From Marinilabiliaceae bacterium (GTDB lineage: Bacteria > Bacteroidota > Bacteroidia > Bacteroidales > Marinilabiliaceae): a stretch of DNA of 17,826 nt. A program made the position numbers and the translations under genes. The stretch is from the NCBI GenBank assembly GCA_027010905.1, contig JALVBA010000333.1, positions 1 through 17,826 on the forward strand, given 5' to 3'. Each line of letters begins with the position of its first letter. Within the stretch, counting starts at the first letter, position 1. This document shows positions 1 through 8,600 of this stretch, one piece after another. The notes below the pieces were generated by a model, which had not been told where the DNA came from, searched no databases, and saw only the letters and a program-made list of their open reading frames with translations.

Positions 1-6
1 GTTTTT

Positions 7-20
7 ATAGTGTACACTAT
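7..20. promoter_or_regulatory. 14-bp perfect palindrome upstream of first gene
   Basis: ATAGTGTACACTAT is its own reverse complement and lies 39 bases before the first start codon. It could be an operator for a dimeric regulator, but no promoter elements are clear beside it and the DNA to its left is outside the window. The symmetry is seen; the function is a guess. Confidence 0.3.
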
Positions 21-59
21 TAATTTCAAATTAAAATGTTTTACTAAAATTATTTCAAA

Positions 60-911
60 ATGATGAGAAAAGGAATTCTATTTTTAGTGATGGTGATGTT
101 TGGTTATTGGGGAAATGCAAAAGAGCATATTCCTACTAAAGCGAATTACGACGCTTTTAAGAATACTAAAACATTAGTAGTAATGGATATTAATCCTATG
201 AGTGACTTTAATTTTAAAATTAAAGATGTAATGAATGAGCACTGGACTCTGACTCCATTTGATTTCATTACCGATCAGGAGTTTGAAGAGATGAAGGGTG
301 ATCCGTCATACTCATTTCTGGTAACTACAGTTGTAACTTTTGATAGGGATAAAACTAAGGCCAGATATAAATTTCTTAGCCTTCTGTTAGGTGAAGATGA
401 GAGAGAGGTGAGAGATCTTCCCGATTTGTGCTCTGTGCCTCTGTCGTATCTTAAGGTTGATGACGATAGCTACTCATACAAGATAGATGCTTTTGTCAGT
501 TTTATTCAGAATCATGTTAAGCTGATGACCGAGAATCCTGATTTGATCAAATCAAACGTATTTAAATATTACAATAAGAACATTAAAAGTTTGAAGAATA
601 AAACTCTTTTGCTAGTAGCTAACGATCTCGAGCCTACAATCAATACACAAAAGAAGATTCAGAAGATTTATCCTCACGACGTTAAAATAGTTTCGCGCGA
701 AGAGATTATGGAAGCTATTGAGAGTAAAGATCCGGATGTGGTATTTCTGCATAAAGTGGGACCCGAAGGAACAAAATACAAAGCGCGTTGTTATAAGATT
801 TTAATGGGTGCTGCCGATTCGCAGTTCTACTATTTCGACTACCATATGGTGAATTCGAAACACCGGGATTACCTTCTGGCAAAGGATCTGAAAAAAATGG
901 CAGAACATTAA
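60..911 (+). CDS. exported protein of unknown function with two similar halves
   Basis: I do not recognise the family. The protein has 283 residues and begins with a hydrophobic signal peptide (about residues 1-20, ending near GNA-KEH) with no lipobox cysteine, so it is probably periplasmic. The mature part looks like an internal duplication. TKTLVVMDINP (37-46), DPSYSFLV (81-88) and KARYKFLSLLLG (100-111) reappear in the same order as NKTLLLVANDLEP (180-192), DPDVVFLH (224-231) and KARCYKILMG (241-250). Each half starts with a hydrophobic strand ending near Asp/Asn-x-x-Pro, which hints at an alpha/beta fold. Two ATGs lie in tandem at 60 and 63; the first is used here and the choice hardly matters. 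No Shine-Dalgarno is visible. ettA follows 50 nt downstream on the same strand across a purine-rich repeat, so co-transcription is possible. Function unknown. Confidence 0.8.
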   Translation: MMRKGILFLVMVMFGYWGNAKEHIPTKANYDAFKNTKTLVVMDINPMSDFNFKIKDVMNEHWTLTPFDFITDQEFEEMKGDPSYSFLVTTVVTFDRDKTKARYKFLSLLLGEDEREVRDLPDLCSVPLSYLKVDDDSYSYKIDAFVSFIQNHVKLMTENPDLIKSNVFKYYNKNIKSLKNKTLLLVANDLEPTINTQKKIQKIYPHDVKIVSREEIMEAIESKDPDVVFLHKVGPEGTKYKARCYKILMGAADSQFYYFDYHMVNSKHRDYLLAKDLKKMAEH

Positions 912-960
912 GGCAAAAGTAAAAAGTACAAGGAAAGAAGGAAAGAAGTAAAAAAACAAA
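912..960 (+). repeat. purine-rich 7-8 bp tandem repeat spacer (copy 1)
   Basis: The whole gap between the first gene's stop and the ettA start is purine-rich and roughly periodic: GGCAAAA, GTAAAAA, GTACAAG, followed by two perfect copies of the octamer GAAAGAAG at 933-948. It resembles the spacers at 5548-5602 (- strand) and 11267-11308. All three follow a stop codon directly in the sense direction. AAGGAAAG/GAAGTAAA stretches could also help ribosome binding for ettA. Confidence 0.55.
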
Positions 961-961
961 T

Positions 962-2647
962 ATGGCTGATGATAAGAAAATAATATTTAGTATGGTGGAG
1001 GTAAGCAAGACCTATCCTCCGCAAAAAAAGGTTCTCAGTAATATCTATCTCTCATTCTTTTATGGGGCAAAGATTGGAATTATCGGTCTCAATGGATCAG
1101 GGAAATCAACTCTGTTGAAGATAATAGCAGGTGTTGAGAAAAACTTTCAGGGAGATGTGGTTTTTTCTCCCGGTTACACTGTTGGGTATCTTGAGCAGGA
1201 GCCTCAGCTCGACGATAACAAAACAACCCGAGAGGTGGTTGAAGAGGGTGTTCAGGAGGTAGTGGACGTGCTGAAAGCATACGAGGATGTTAATACAAGA
1301 TTTGGTGATCCTGATGTTCTGGAAGATCCTGACAAGATGCAGGCTCTTATGGATGAGCAGGCAAAGCTTCAGGAGAAGATCGACCAGTATGATGCCTGGA
1401 ATCTTGATACAAAGATTGAGAGAGCAATGGATGCGCTTAGGTGTCCGCCTGAAGACCAGAAGATCGGTGTTCTCTCAGGAGGAGAGAAGCGCCGTATTGC
1501 ATTGTGCAGACTATTGTTAAAAGAGCCTGACGTATTACTTCTTGATGAGCCAACTAACCACCTTGATGCTGAATCAGTGCAGTGGCTTGAGCAGCATTTG
1601 CAACAGTATAAAGGTACCGTTATTGCAATAACCCACGATAGATACTTCCTCGATAATGTAGCCGAATGGATTCTTGAACTTGATAGAGGAGAGGGGATTC
1701 CGTGGAAAGGAAATTATTCATCATGGCTTGAGCAGAAGACAAAAAGAATGGCTATTGAAGAGAAGCAGGCATCTAAACGCAGAAAGACACTGGAGCGAGA
1801 GCTCGAGTGGGTGAGGATGGCACCAAAAGCCCGTCAAGCAAAATCGAAAGCCCGTTTGTCATCATACGACAAGCTGATGAAAGAGGATATTAAAGAGAAG
1901 GAGGGAAAACTTGAAATATTTATTCCTAATGGCCCCCGATTGGGAGAGAAGGTTATTATTGCAAAGGATGTGGCCAAGGGCTATGGTGACAAACTGCTTT
2001 TTGAAGGATTGGATTTTGTGCTTCCCCGAAATGGAATAGTAGGTGTTATAGGTCCAAATGGAGCAGGTAAAACAACTATCTTCAGGTTGATTATGAAAAT
2101 GGAGCAAGCTGACAAAGGTGATTTTGAGATTGGCGAAACAGTGAAGATAGGGTATGTAGACCAAACACACACCGGAATTGATCCCGATAAGAGTGTTTAC
2201 GAAGTGGTTTCAGGAGGGCAAGATTTTATTAAGATGGGTAACCGCGAAATTAATTCACGAGCCTATTTGGGGCGCTTCAACTTTACAGGATCTGACCAAG
2301 AGAAGAAGTGTGGAGTGCTGTCAGGAGGTGAACGCAACCGCTTGCACTTGTCACTTACACTAAAAGAGGAGGCAAATGTTCTGCTACTTGATGAGCCTAC
2401 AAATGATATTGATGTGAATACCTTGCGGGCTCTGGAGGAGGGATTAGAGGGTTTTGCAGGTTGTGCCGTAGTTATCTCTCACGACAGATGGTTCCTCGAC
2501 CGGGTGGCAACACACATACTTGCTTTTGAAGGAGATTCAACCGTCTACTTCTACGAAGGATCGTTCTCAGAGTATGAGGAGCATAAGAAAAAACGACTGG
2601 GAGATACTACTCCTCACAGAATAAAATACAGGAAGTTGATAAAATAA
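962..2647 (+). CDS. ettA: energy-dependent translational throttle protein EttA (ABC-F ATPase)
   Basis: EttA is a cytosolic ABC-F protein. In the studied E. coli homologue it binds the ribosomal E site and gates entry into elongation according to the ATP/ADP ratio. The length of 561 residues is close to the usual ~555. Two ATPase cassettes are complete. The first has Walker A GLNGSGKST (42-50), signature LSGGE (171-175), Walker B LLLDEP (192-197) and switch His225 in THDR. The second has GPNGAGKTT (364-372), LSGGE (453-457), LLLDEP (474-479) and His507 in SHDR. An insertion in the first cassette (about 90-145) matches the EttA arm, and a basic linker (about 260-315, RMAPKARQAKSKAR) joins the cassettes. 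There are no membrane segments, so it is not a transporter. The C-terminus after the second cassette is short, as in EttA and unlike Uup. The ATG at 962 gives the expected N-terminus. It lies in an apparent two-gene unit with the preceding gene. Confidence 0.95.
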   Translation: MADDKKIIFSMVEVSKTYPPQKKVLSNIYLSFFYGAKIGIIGLNGSGKSTLLKIIAGVEKNFQGDVVFSPGYTVGYLEQEPQLDDNKTTREVVEEGVQEVVDVLKAYEDVNTRFGDPDVLEDPDKMQALMDEQAKLQEKIDQYDAWNLDTKIERAMDALRCPPEDQKIGVLSGGEKRRIALCRLLLKEPDVLLLDEPTNHLDAESVQWLEQHLQQYKGTVIAITHDRYFLDNVAEWILELDRGEGIPWKGNYSSWLEQKTKRMAIEEKQASKRRKTLERELEWVRMAPKARQAKSKARLSSYDKLMKEDIKEKEGKLEIFIPNGPRLGEKVIIAKDVAKGYGDKLLFEGLDFVLPRNGIVGVIGPNGAGKTTIFRLIMKMEQADKGDFEIGETVKIGYVDQTHTGIDPDKSVYEVVSGGQDFIKMGNREINSRAYLGRFNFTGSDQEKKCGVLSGGERNRLHLSLTLKEEANVLLLDEPTNDIDVNTLRALEEGLEGFAGCAVVISHDRWFLDRVATHILAFEGDSTVYFYEGSFSEYEEHKKKRLGDTTPHRIKYRKLIK

Positions 2648-2648
2648 T

Positions 2649-2680
2649 TAAACAAATAAACAGTTAAACGAATAAACAAG
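2649..2680 (+). repeat. four 8-bp tandem units TAAACNNN after ettA
   Basis: Beginning 2 bases after the ettA stop there are four uninterrupted octamers: TAAACAAA, TAAACAGT, TAAACGAA, TAAACAAG. The first five bases are constant and the last three vary. The block abuts the transposase remnant. It has the same layout as the 4 x 8 bp block at 14926-14957 but a different unit. Confidence 0.7.
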
Positions 2681-2861
2681 GCGTTCAGATAACAAGCCAA
2701 TATAGCTTTGGAGTAATGCAGTTATAGACCAAAAACTAAACTATATACATCAGAATCCTGTACAAGAAGAGTTGATGTTTAGGGAAGAAGATTATGTCTA
2801 TAGCAGTGCCTTTGATTATGCAGGAGGAAAAGGATTATTGAATGTGTGTGTAGTTAAGTAA
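2679..2861 (+). pseudogene. REP-associated tyrosine transposase (Y1_Tnp family), C-terminal remnant
   Basis: Reading the frame ending at TAA 2859-2861 gives the C-terminal part of a REP-associated (IS200/IS605-like, Y1) transposase: DNKPI-stop-LWSNAVIDQ, KLNYIHQNPV, then EEDYVYSSAFDYAGGKGLL and a short tail. The phrases LWS.....QKLNYIH.NPV and DY.YSSA.DYAG.KGLL are hallmarks of the C-terminal end of this family as I know it. The catalytic HUH and tyrosine region is absent. An in-frame TAG at 2703-2705 sits where family members usually have Glu (PIELW), as expected from a single GAG-to-TAG change. The left end fades out at the TAAAC repeat, so the exact start is uncertain. It is a non-functional relic; the family identification is strong even though only about 60 codons remain. 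Confidence 0.85.
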
Positions 2862-2865
2862 TGGT

Positions 2866-2888
2866 GGCACAGATTGCAAATCCGCGCC
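2866..2888. repeat. REP-like imperfect palindrome beside the transposase remnant
   Basis: Arms GGCACAGATT and AATCCGCGCC flank the loop GCA; 8 of 10 positions pair, with two A/C mismatches. It starts 4 bases after the transposase stop. REP-associated transposases are typically flanked by such hairpins, so this is probably the decayed 3' REP of the element. Confidence 0.65.
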
Positions 2889-3071
2889 TTAAAAATTTTT
2901 ATATATTCTCGCTGAACAATTATCAAAAAGAGAAATCCCAAAAAACTCCTTTCCAGACCTTTTACAGATATTAAGCCCGGGATGAAAAATATTGAATTAG
3001 ATAATTAAGGCTTTTCTCTCTAATTACTATTCCGTCTGACAGTTTGTCCTCTATTTTCTATCCTCAAAGGC

Positions 3072-3089
3072 CATAATGTCATGATTATG
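3072..3089. promoter_or_regulatory. inverted repeat upstream of hsp20
   Basis: CATAAT-GTCATG-ATTATG has perfect 6-bp arms and lies 100 bases before the Hsp20 start. ATGTCAT recurs at about 3099-3105. It may be an operator. No CIRCE (HrcA) element was found here. The rest of the gap from 2889 to 3189 shows nothing recognisable apart from this repeat and the promoter and RBS listed next. Confidence 0.25.
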
Positions 3090-3134
3090 AGATTGTTCAT
3101 GTCATAGTTTCCTGTTTTGTAAGTTGGCATTTAG

Positions 3135-3164
3135 TTTGGTTGAAGTAAAGTGAAATTATTTATA
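3135..3164 (+). promoter_or_regulatory. possible Bacteroidota-type promoter of hsp20
   Basis: TTTG (3135-3138) followed after 18 bases by TATTTATA (3157-3164) approximates the Bacteroidota primary sigma consensus, TTTG near -33 and TAnnTTTG near -7. The -7 box matches only partly. A start near 3170 would leave a leader of about 20 nt carrying the Shine-Dalgarno. Confidence 0.3.
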
Positions 3165-3175
3165 AACTAAAATAT

Positions 3176-3182
3176 AGGAGGA
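3176..3182 (+). promoter_or_regulatory. strong Shine-Dalgarno of hsp20
   Basis: AGGAGGA ends 7 bases before the ATG at 3190. Such a full Shine-Dalgarno is unusual in Bacteroidota, where most genes in this window have none. It fixes the start codon and suggests efficient translation. Confidence 0.75.
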
Positions 3183-3189
3183 CATTAAA

Positions 3190-3633
3190 ATGACACTAGT
3201 AAGAAGAAACAACTACATGATGCCTGAGTTAGGAAGCTTGATAAACAATGTATTCAGAAACGAATTCTTCAACTCAGATGTTGCTGAAGATGATGTTGCA
3301 ACCCTTCCAGCTGTTAACGTGAAAGAGAATGAGGACAATTTTATTATTGAAGTAGTAGCTCCCGGATTCAAGAAAGATAACTTTAACGTATCTATAGACA
3401 AAGGAGTGTTAACTATTTCAGCTACTGAAGAGGAGAAAAAAGAGGAGAAAAAAGAGAACTTTACAAAACGTGAATTTAACTACTCTTCATTTACCCGATC
3501 ATTCAGATTGCCTGATAATGTTATTGATGAATCAACAATAAAAGGTAATTACAAGGATGGTATTTTGGAAGTTTTCCTTGGCAAGAGAGAAGAGGTTAAG
3601 CCAAAACCAAAAAGAATGATTGAGGTTAAGTAA
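3190..3633 (+). CDS. Hsp20/alpha-crystallin family small heat shock protein
   Basis: This is an ATP-independent cytosolic chaperone that forms oligomers and holds unfolding proteins. The length of 147 residues is normal. The alpha-crystallin domain covers about 38-133. VAPGFKKDNFNVSID (56-70), KGVLTIS (71-77) and GNYKDGILEVFL (119-130, the A-x-x-x-DG-I/V-L-x-V signature) are visible. An unusually charged lysine/glutamate stretch (80-93) occupies the loop before the dimerisation strand. The C-terminal MIEV (143-146) provides the I-x-I/V motif that docks on neighbouring subunits. The start is fixed by the AGGAGGA sequence. It stands alone between the transposase relic and a strong terminator, so it is a single-gene unit. 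Confidence 0.95.
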   Translation: MTLVRRNNYMMPELGSLINNVFRNEFFNSDVAEDDVATLPAVNVKENEDNFIIEVVAPGFKKDNFNVSIDKGVLTISATEEEKKEEKKENFTKREFNYSSFTRSFRLPDNVIDESTIKGNYKDGILEVFLGKREEVKPKPKRMIEVK

Positions 3634-3667
3634 GTATCATCTATTCGTTTAAAAATTAAAAACATCA

Positions 3668-3702
3668 AAACCCTCCGAGAGTTTCAAATTCTCGGAGGGT
3701 TT
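3668..3702. terminator. bidirectional rho-independent terminator between hsp20 and ung
   Basis: Arms AAACCCTCCGAGA and TCTCGGAGGGTTT pair perfectly over 13 bp around a 9-base loop. On the + strand a T-rich run (TTGTTGTTTATTTTT) follows, ending hsp20. On the - strand TTGATGTTTTTAATTTTT follows, so it can also end the ung transcript that arrives from the right. Confidence 0.9.
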
Positions 3703-3718
3703 GTTGTTTATTTTTATC

Positions 3719-3734
3719 CCTCCCCTCAGGGAGG
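3719..3734 (-). repeat. GC-rich hairpin downstream of ung
   Basis: CCTCCC-CTCA-GGGAGG is a perfect 6-bp stem with a 4-base loop, followed on the - strand by GATAAAAATAAA. It may be an auxiliary terminator for ung. The flanking GGGAGGTTGGGAGTGG resembles G-rich intergenic repeats common in Bacteroidota, an impression that only a genome-wide search could confirm. Confidence 0.45.
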
Positions 3735-3752
3735 TTGGGAGTGGCTACTTTT

Positions 3753-4424
3753 TTACCACTCAATAGCTTCACTCCCGTTTTTAATAAGGTATTCGTTTGC
3801 TTTTGAGAAGTGCTTACATCCGAAAAATCCGTAACCGGCACTGTAGGGTGACGGATGTGGTGCTTCGAGAATCAGATGTTTGCCTCTATCGATCAGAACT
3901 TTTTTATTTCTTGCGTATTTTCCCCAAAGCAGAAAGACTACACCGCTTCTATGTTCTGATATCTTTTGAATAACCGTATCGGTAAAATGCTCCCATCCCC
4001 GGTCGTGATGAGTGGCTGCCTTCCCCGCACGAACAGTTAAGATTGCATTTAGCAGCATCACCCCCTGCTCTGCCAAACGAGTAAGATTACCGCTTTGAGG
4101 AGTAGGAGTACCAACATCAGTGTTTATCTCTTTAAATATATTTTGAAGTGATGGAGGCGGTAGAACTCCGTCGGGTACTGAGAAGCTAAGCCCGTGTGCT
4201 TGTCCTTTTCCGTGATAGGGGTCTTGCCCCAGTATTACCACCTTTAACTTGTTAAAAGGAGTTTGGTTGAAAGCATTGAATATTAACTGCCCCGGTGGAT
4301 AGATGGCGTAGTGTCTCTTCTCCTCAATCAGAAAATGCTTTAGCTGTTCAAAGTATGGTTTGTTGAACTCATCAGTTAAAACTTCTTTCCAGCTATCTTC
4401 TATTTGTGGATTAACTCTGCTCAC
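3753..4424 (-). CDS. ung: uracil-DNA glycosylase, family 1
   Basis: Ung removes uracil from DNA, the first step of base-excision repair. The length of 223 residues is standard for family 1. All active-site motifs are present: GQDPYHG (66-72) with catalytic Asp68, Phe81 in LSFSVP that stacks on uracil, LLN (124-126) with Asn126 that reads the base, and HPSPYSA (190-196) with His190 and the DNA-intercalation loop. The start is GTG (4424-4422). The next upstream in-frame codon block contains only the TAA that ends porP, so no ATG is available. Only 9 nt separate it from porP, in the same frame, so it is probably co-transcribed and perhaps reached by re-initiating ribosomes. No Shine-Dalgarno is seen. 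Confidence 0.95.
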   Translation of the reverse strand: MSRVNPQIEDSWKEVLTDEFNKPYFEQLKHFLIEEKRHYAIYPPGQLIFNAFNQTPFNKLKVVILGQDPYHGKGQAHGLSFSVPDGVLPPPSLQNIFKEINTDVGTPTPQSGNLTRLAEQGVMLLNAILTVRAGKAATHHDRGWEHFTDTVIQKISEHRSGVVFLLWGKYARNKKVLIDRGKHLILEAPHPSPYSAGYGFFGCKHFSKANEYLIKNGSEAIEW

Positions 4425-4433
4425 AGAGCAAAT

Positions 4434-5504
4434 TTAGAAAATTTTTCTCGATTTTCTTTTAAACTTCCTTTTTGTACTTGAAAGTGGATTGGCTGTTGAT
4501 GAACATGGAACGGCAGGTCGACTTCCTGCTGCTCTAAGACTCAGTCGCTGATTAAATTCAAATATAATTGATATTTCATGTGCCCCGGCTGACTGTGTAC
4601 CTAATCCGGATATTGTGATATCGTAACTATAACCAATCCTAAAAGGGCCAAGATCGTAGGCTAACAACGCGACAATGGCATCCTGATTGATTGAGCTTTT
4701 TACTTCGTTACCCAAAGGCAGACCTCTGTACCAAATACCAACCTCCATAGGTGAATTGTGCCAATATACTCCAACATCAGCCTGATTGAATTTTTTTTGA
4801 TGCTGCAATCTGAAACTAAACGAGAATGAACGTTCAACAGTGCTTGTTCTGTGCCTCTCTTTCCAAATATTCATTCCTCCATACACAGTGTATTTAGTGT
4901 CATATTTCATCTCTTCACCTAAGAACGAGTAGTTGGGTTTTGCAAGATGATTAACAGTAAGACCTGCCCAGTACTTAGGGCTGTAGGCAAATACCGATGC
5001 TGCAAGATCCATGTAGTTTGCCTGTTCATTACCCAGTCTGTCCCAGGAACCTGATGAGCCTCCACCAATCTTCTCATCAGCAAATTTAAGCTTAGTGAAA
5101 TCAATTGCTTTATTTCCATATTCAAACTGAATACCCGGAACAACCTGCCACTTATCGTTTATAATCAGGTTGTACGAATACTGAAATGCTGCATTTGTAG
5201 TTTTCAAACCGGCACTGCCGGCATTATCCTGTATTAAGTAAAAGCCCAATCCACTATTAAATATGGGAAAGAAATTATCAAAAGAGATAGAATATGTTGT
5301 GAATGCTGTTGAGATTGAGGGCCATTGATTACGATAGTTCAATATCATCCTTCCTCCATCAGTAGCTCCTGCCAGTGAGGGACTAAGATATAGCGGATTG
5401 GCATAGAACTGCGAGAAGTGCGGATCCTGAGCATAACCTCTCTTAGCTCCGATGGTCATCATCAGAACTAATAAAACTGCTATGTATAAAATCCTTCTAC
5501 TCAT
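4434..5504 (-). CDS. type IX secretion system PorP/SprF family outer-membrane protein
   Basis: PorP/SprF proteins are predicted outer-membrane beta-barrels of the T9SS. SprF-like members are needed for export or surface attachment of partners with type B C-terminal domains. The 356-residue protein has a signal peptide (about 1-25, cut after GYA-Q). The family hallmark QDPHFSQFYANPLYLSPSLA follows directly (26-45). Many alternating aromatic strands lead to a final strand HEISIIFEF (309-317). A 39-residue tail follows with a cysteine (AVPC, about 334) and a strongly basic end (TKRKFKRKSRKIF). It lies 98 nt after the PKD protein on the same strand, the usual order substrate then SprF-like partner, and 9 nt before ung. 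It is one of many paralogues expected in such genomes, so no gene symbol is given. Confidence 0.93.
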   Translation of the reverse strand: MSRRILYIAVLLVLMMTIGAKRGYAQDPHFSQFYANPLYLSPSLAGATDGGRMILNYRNQWPSISTAFTTYSISFDNFFPIFNSGLGFYLIQDNAGSAGLKTTNAAFQYSYNLIINDKWQVVPGIQFEYGNKAIDFTKLKFADEKIGGGSSGSWDRLGNEQANYMDLAASVFAYSPKYWAGLTVNHLAKPNYSFLGEEMKYDTKYTVYGGMNIWKERHRTSTVERSFSFSFRLQHQKKFNQADVGVYWHNSPMEVGIWYRGLPLGNEVKSSINQDAIVALLAYDLGPFRIGYSYDITISGLGTQSAGAHEISIIFEFNQRLSLRAAGSRPAVPCSSTANPLSSTKRKFKRKSRKIF

Positions 5505-5547
5505 CTATTATTCTTATTCTACCCTTTTCATCACAATTCCAGTTATG

Positions 5548-5602
5548 TAACTTTTCAACTCACTTCTCTTTCCACTTTCTGCTTCTGCCTTTTTACTCTC
5601 TT
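5548..5602 (-). repeat. purine-rich 7-bp tandem repeat spacer (copy 2)
   Basis: Read on the - strand, just after the stop of the PKD gene, the spacer parses into heptamers: GTAAAAA, GGCAGAA, GCAGAAA, GTGGAAA, GAGAAGT, GAGTTGA. It shares GTAAAAAGGCA exactly with copy 3 (11274-11284). It lies in the probable PKD-porP transcript. Confidence 0.6.
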
Positions 5603-8600
5603 CTATCTAATCAGAGTAACATCTCCCGTTGTAACTTTTAATAATCCTGTTCCAAATTTACATGTTGCTTTGTAAATGTACACACCTTGAGGAGATAGTT
5701 TGCCACGGTAATATCCATCCCATCCAATCTTAATATCATGGCTTTCAAATATAAATTCTCCCCATCGAGTATATATCTGAAGGGTGTACTCGTCAATACC
5801 CTCCTGAACATACGGGTAGAATACAAAATTCTCCTTTTCACCATAGGTATAGTGCCCACCATTAGAGCCGGCCGGATTTGGAGTAAAAGCATTCGGGAAA
5901 CTAATTTTTCCGCCTTGTTCGGCAGTACATGCTTCAAGCTGAACGTAGGAGTCTTTACACCCCTCATCGTTTGTTACTTCGAGAGATACATCATAAACCC
6001 CGGCCTCTTTGTATTCATACATAAATGAAAACTCCGTTGAAGTGTTTCCGTCACCTAAGTCCCAAAAACTGCTTATGGCATCAGTTGACCTGTTAAGGAA
6101 AGATACAGATTGACCGGGTATTTTAATTCTGCTTGGTACAGCCTCGAAATATGCCTTTGGTGAATCGAACACCTTAATAGTTACATCTTCAGCCTCCGCT
6201 GTACCTCCCGGGCCGTAAACAGCTAGCTTAACTTTGTATTCTCCCGAAGCATAGTACGTATGTTTCGGCTCTTTTTCTGATGAAACAGCTCCATCACCAA
6301 ACTCCCACATAAATGTGTGTGACTCGGTAGAGTTGTTATAGAACTGTACAGTAAGTGGAGGACACCCTTCAGCATCCGGGCCATAGTCAATAGTTGGCAG
6401 ATTGGTTAAAATAATTATCGACTTGTTAGTTGAATCTGAACAGTGCTCTCCCTCAACAATTAACTTAATATCATAATCACCCGAAAATGAGTAGGTGTAA
6501 GGATTAGGATCTTTATCTGTTGAGCCGTTTCCATCTCCCCAAAGCCATGTATAATCCCAACTGTTTCCGGGTGTATTGTTTGTTAACGTAACCGTTGAAT
6601 TTGGCATCTGCTGTTTAATTGGTGTAACATCAAAAGCCGGTTGTGGTGTCCGGTAAACGGTAACCTGTGTTGTGTCAGTATTGCTACACCCGAAATTGGA
6701 TATGGCAGTTAGTACAACACTGTAGGTAACATCATTATTAGTTGTATTTATAAATGTGTTGAACCCGGAGTATTTTGTTGAACTGTTACCATCACCATAG
6801 TTCCAAAGGAATTTATTGGCATTTACCGAGCCGTTGATAAAAGTAACGTTATGCGGGCTACAGCCACTATCTCCATCAGAGAGGGAAGCAGTTACTTTGG
6901 GATATATATTCAGTGTGCTACTGGTTGAATCGGTACAACTATATACGTTCTCCACCACCAAAGAAACACGGTACGAGTCGGGTGCATAGCCATTGTTGAC
7001 GTATGTATAACTTGCTGAACCATCATTGGGAAGCGATAGTTCATCGCCATTGCCAAACTTCCAGATGCTGGAAGTTACGTTTCCCGATTCATTAGTGAAC
7101 TGCACATCCACAGGAGCACAACCATCCTTTGGAGTGTACGAGAAGTTACTCTCAGGCGAAGGCTTAACATTAATATCTATATTGGCAGTATCAAGACATC
7201 CAAACACCGAGCTGGTGTAAAGTTTGACATTGTATGTTGCTATGGTATTTCCTGAGTTCTCATAAATGTGAGAGATAGCATTCGAGCCTTGTATTGACTG
7301 GCCATCTCCAAACTCCCAACTATAGGAGAACGCCCCGGGTTCAGATATTAGATCTATCTTTACAGGAGAGCATCCTGAATCGGGCTGAGCCGTAAGTGTG
7401 AAGTTACCCTGAGGATAGACGGTAATGAATGTGTTAGAAGTATCTGTACAACCATAGCTGTTTTCAACCGCCAGTTTCACTTCAAATGATTTAACGAAAG
7501 TTTCGGAATTGTAAAAAGTGTGAGTTACATCTTCGTTGGTAAGCAGAGGAGACCCGTCACCCATATCCCATTCATAAATTGTAGCTCCTTCTGATTTATT
7601 GTCAAAATTAATTGTTATCGGACTACATCCCGGACCTCTGTCAGTGGCAATGCTTGAAATTGGGGTTGGTGAAACTGTAAGCTCTTGTGTTGTTGTATCC
7701 ACACATCCATATGCGTTGTATGCAACCATAACAATTGAAAAAGTATAGGGTGTGGGCATAGGGTTACGAAATGTGTGTGATGGATCCTTCTGGTTAGAGA
7801 TAAAGCCATCGTTAAAATTCCAACTGTAGGTGTCGGCATTAGTGGAACTGTTCTGAAAATCAACAATTACCGGATTACACCCTGATGTGTCGAAAGGAGC
7901 AATAGAGGCAACCGGTACGGGGTAGAAATTCACTTTCACTGAGTCGCTTCCCGAGCAGCCAAAACTGTTTGCTTCAGTCCACCTGAATACATAGTCGCCA
8001 GGTATGCTAACCACTACTGCTGTTGAAGTTTGAGTATCGTTAAAGAACGTTACTGTTCCAGGGCCTGAGCTCTGGCTCCACCTACCTGCACCCAAATCAG
8101 GAGCTACAGAGATGTCGAATGCCAGACCACAGGTATCGCCATCAGCAGCGGCAACCGGTTCAGGAATCTTGTAGAAAACAAAATTAACACTGTCTGTATC
8201 TTCGCAGCCACTGTTGTCCTCAAGCCATTCCAGAGAGTATGAACCATAAGTATCTACAGTGATTGATGTGTTGGAATCGTGAATATCGGCAAAAGCAACA
8301 CCTCCGGCACCGGATATCAAGCTCCAGGTTCCTGTACCTATACTTGGAATGGCATTCATCGTATTATTTACGCCGCATATAGTGTCATTTGCACCTGCAT
8401 TGGCTTTTGGTTGCTGATGCACAGTTACGAAAATACTGTCTGAGGCTTCACACCCCTGACTATCTTTCACGTAATATTCATATTTAAACAGTCCTGATAT
8501 TGGAGACAAGAATGTGGGTTTTTCAATATTAGCGTTCGAAAGCAGATCCGTTCTACTACCACTCCACAGATGAAATGAATAGACGCCCGAACCACCTTTG

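Noticed and set aside
3040..3189. CIRCE or other known heat-shock operator before hsp20
   Set aside because: No TTAGCACTC-N9-GAGTGCTAA-like sequence is present; only an unrelated 6-bp inverted repeat is seen.
4434..4560. Frameshift in the porP C-terminus producing an artificial basic tail
   Set aside because: The tail is in frame after the last beta-strand and includes a PAVPC segment plausible for the family; no better continuation exists in other frames.
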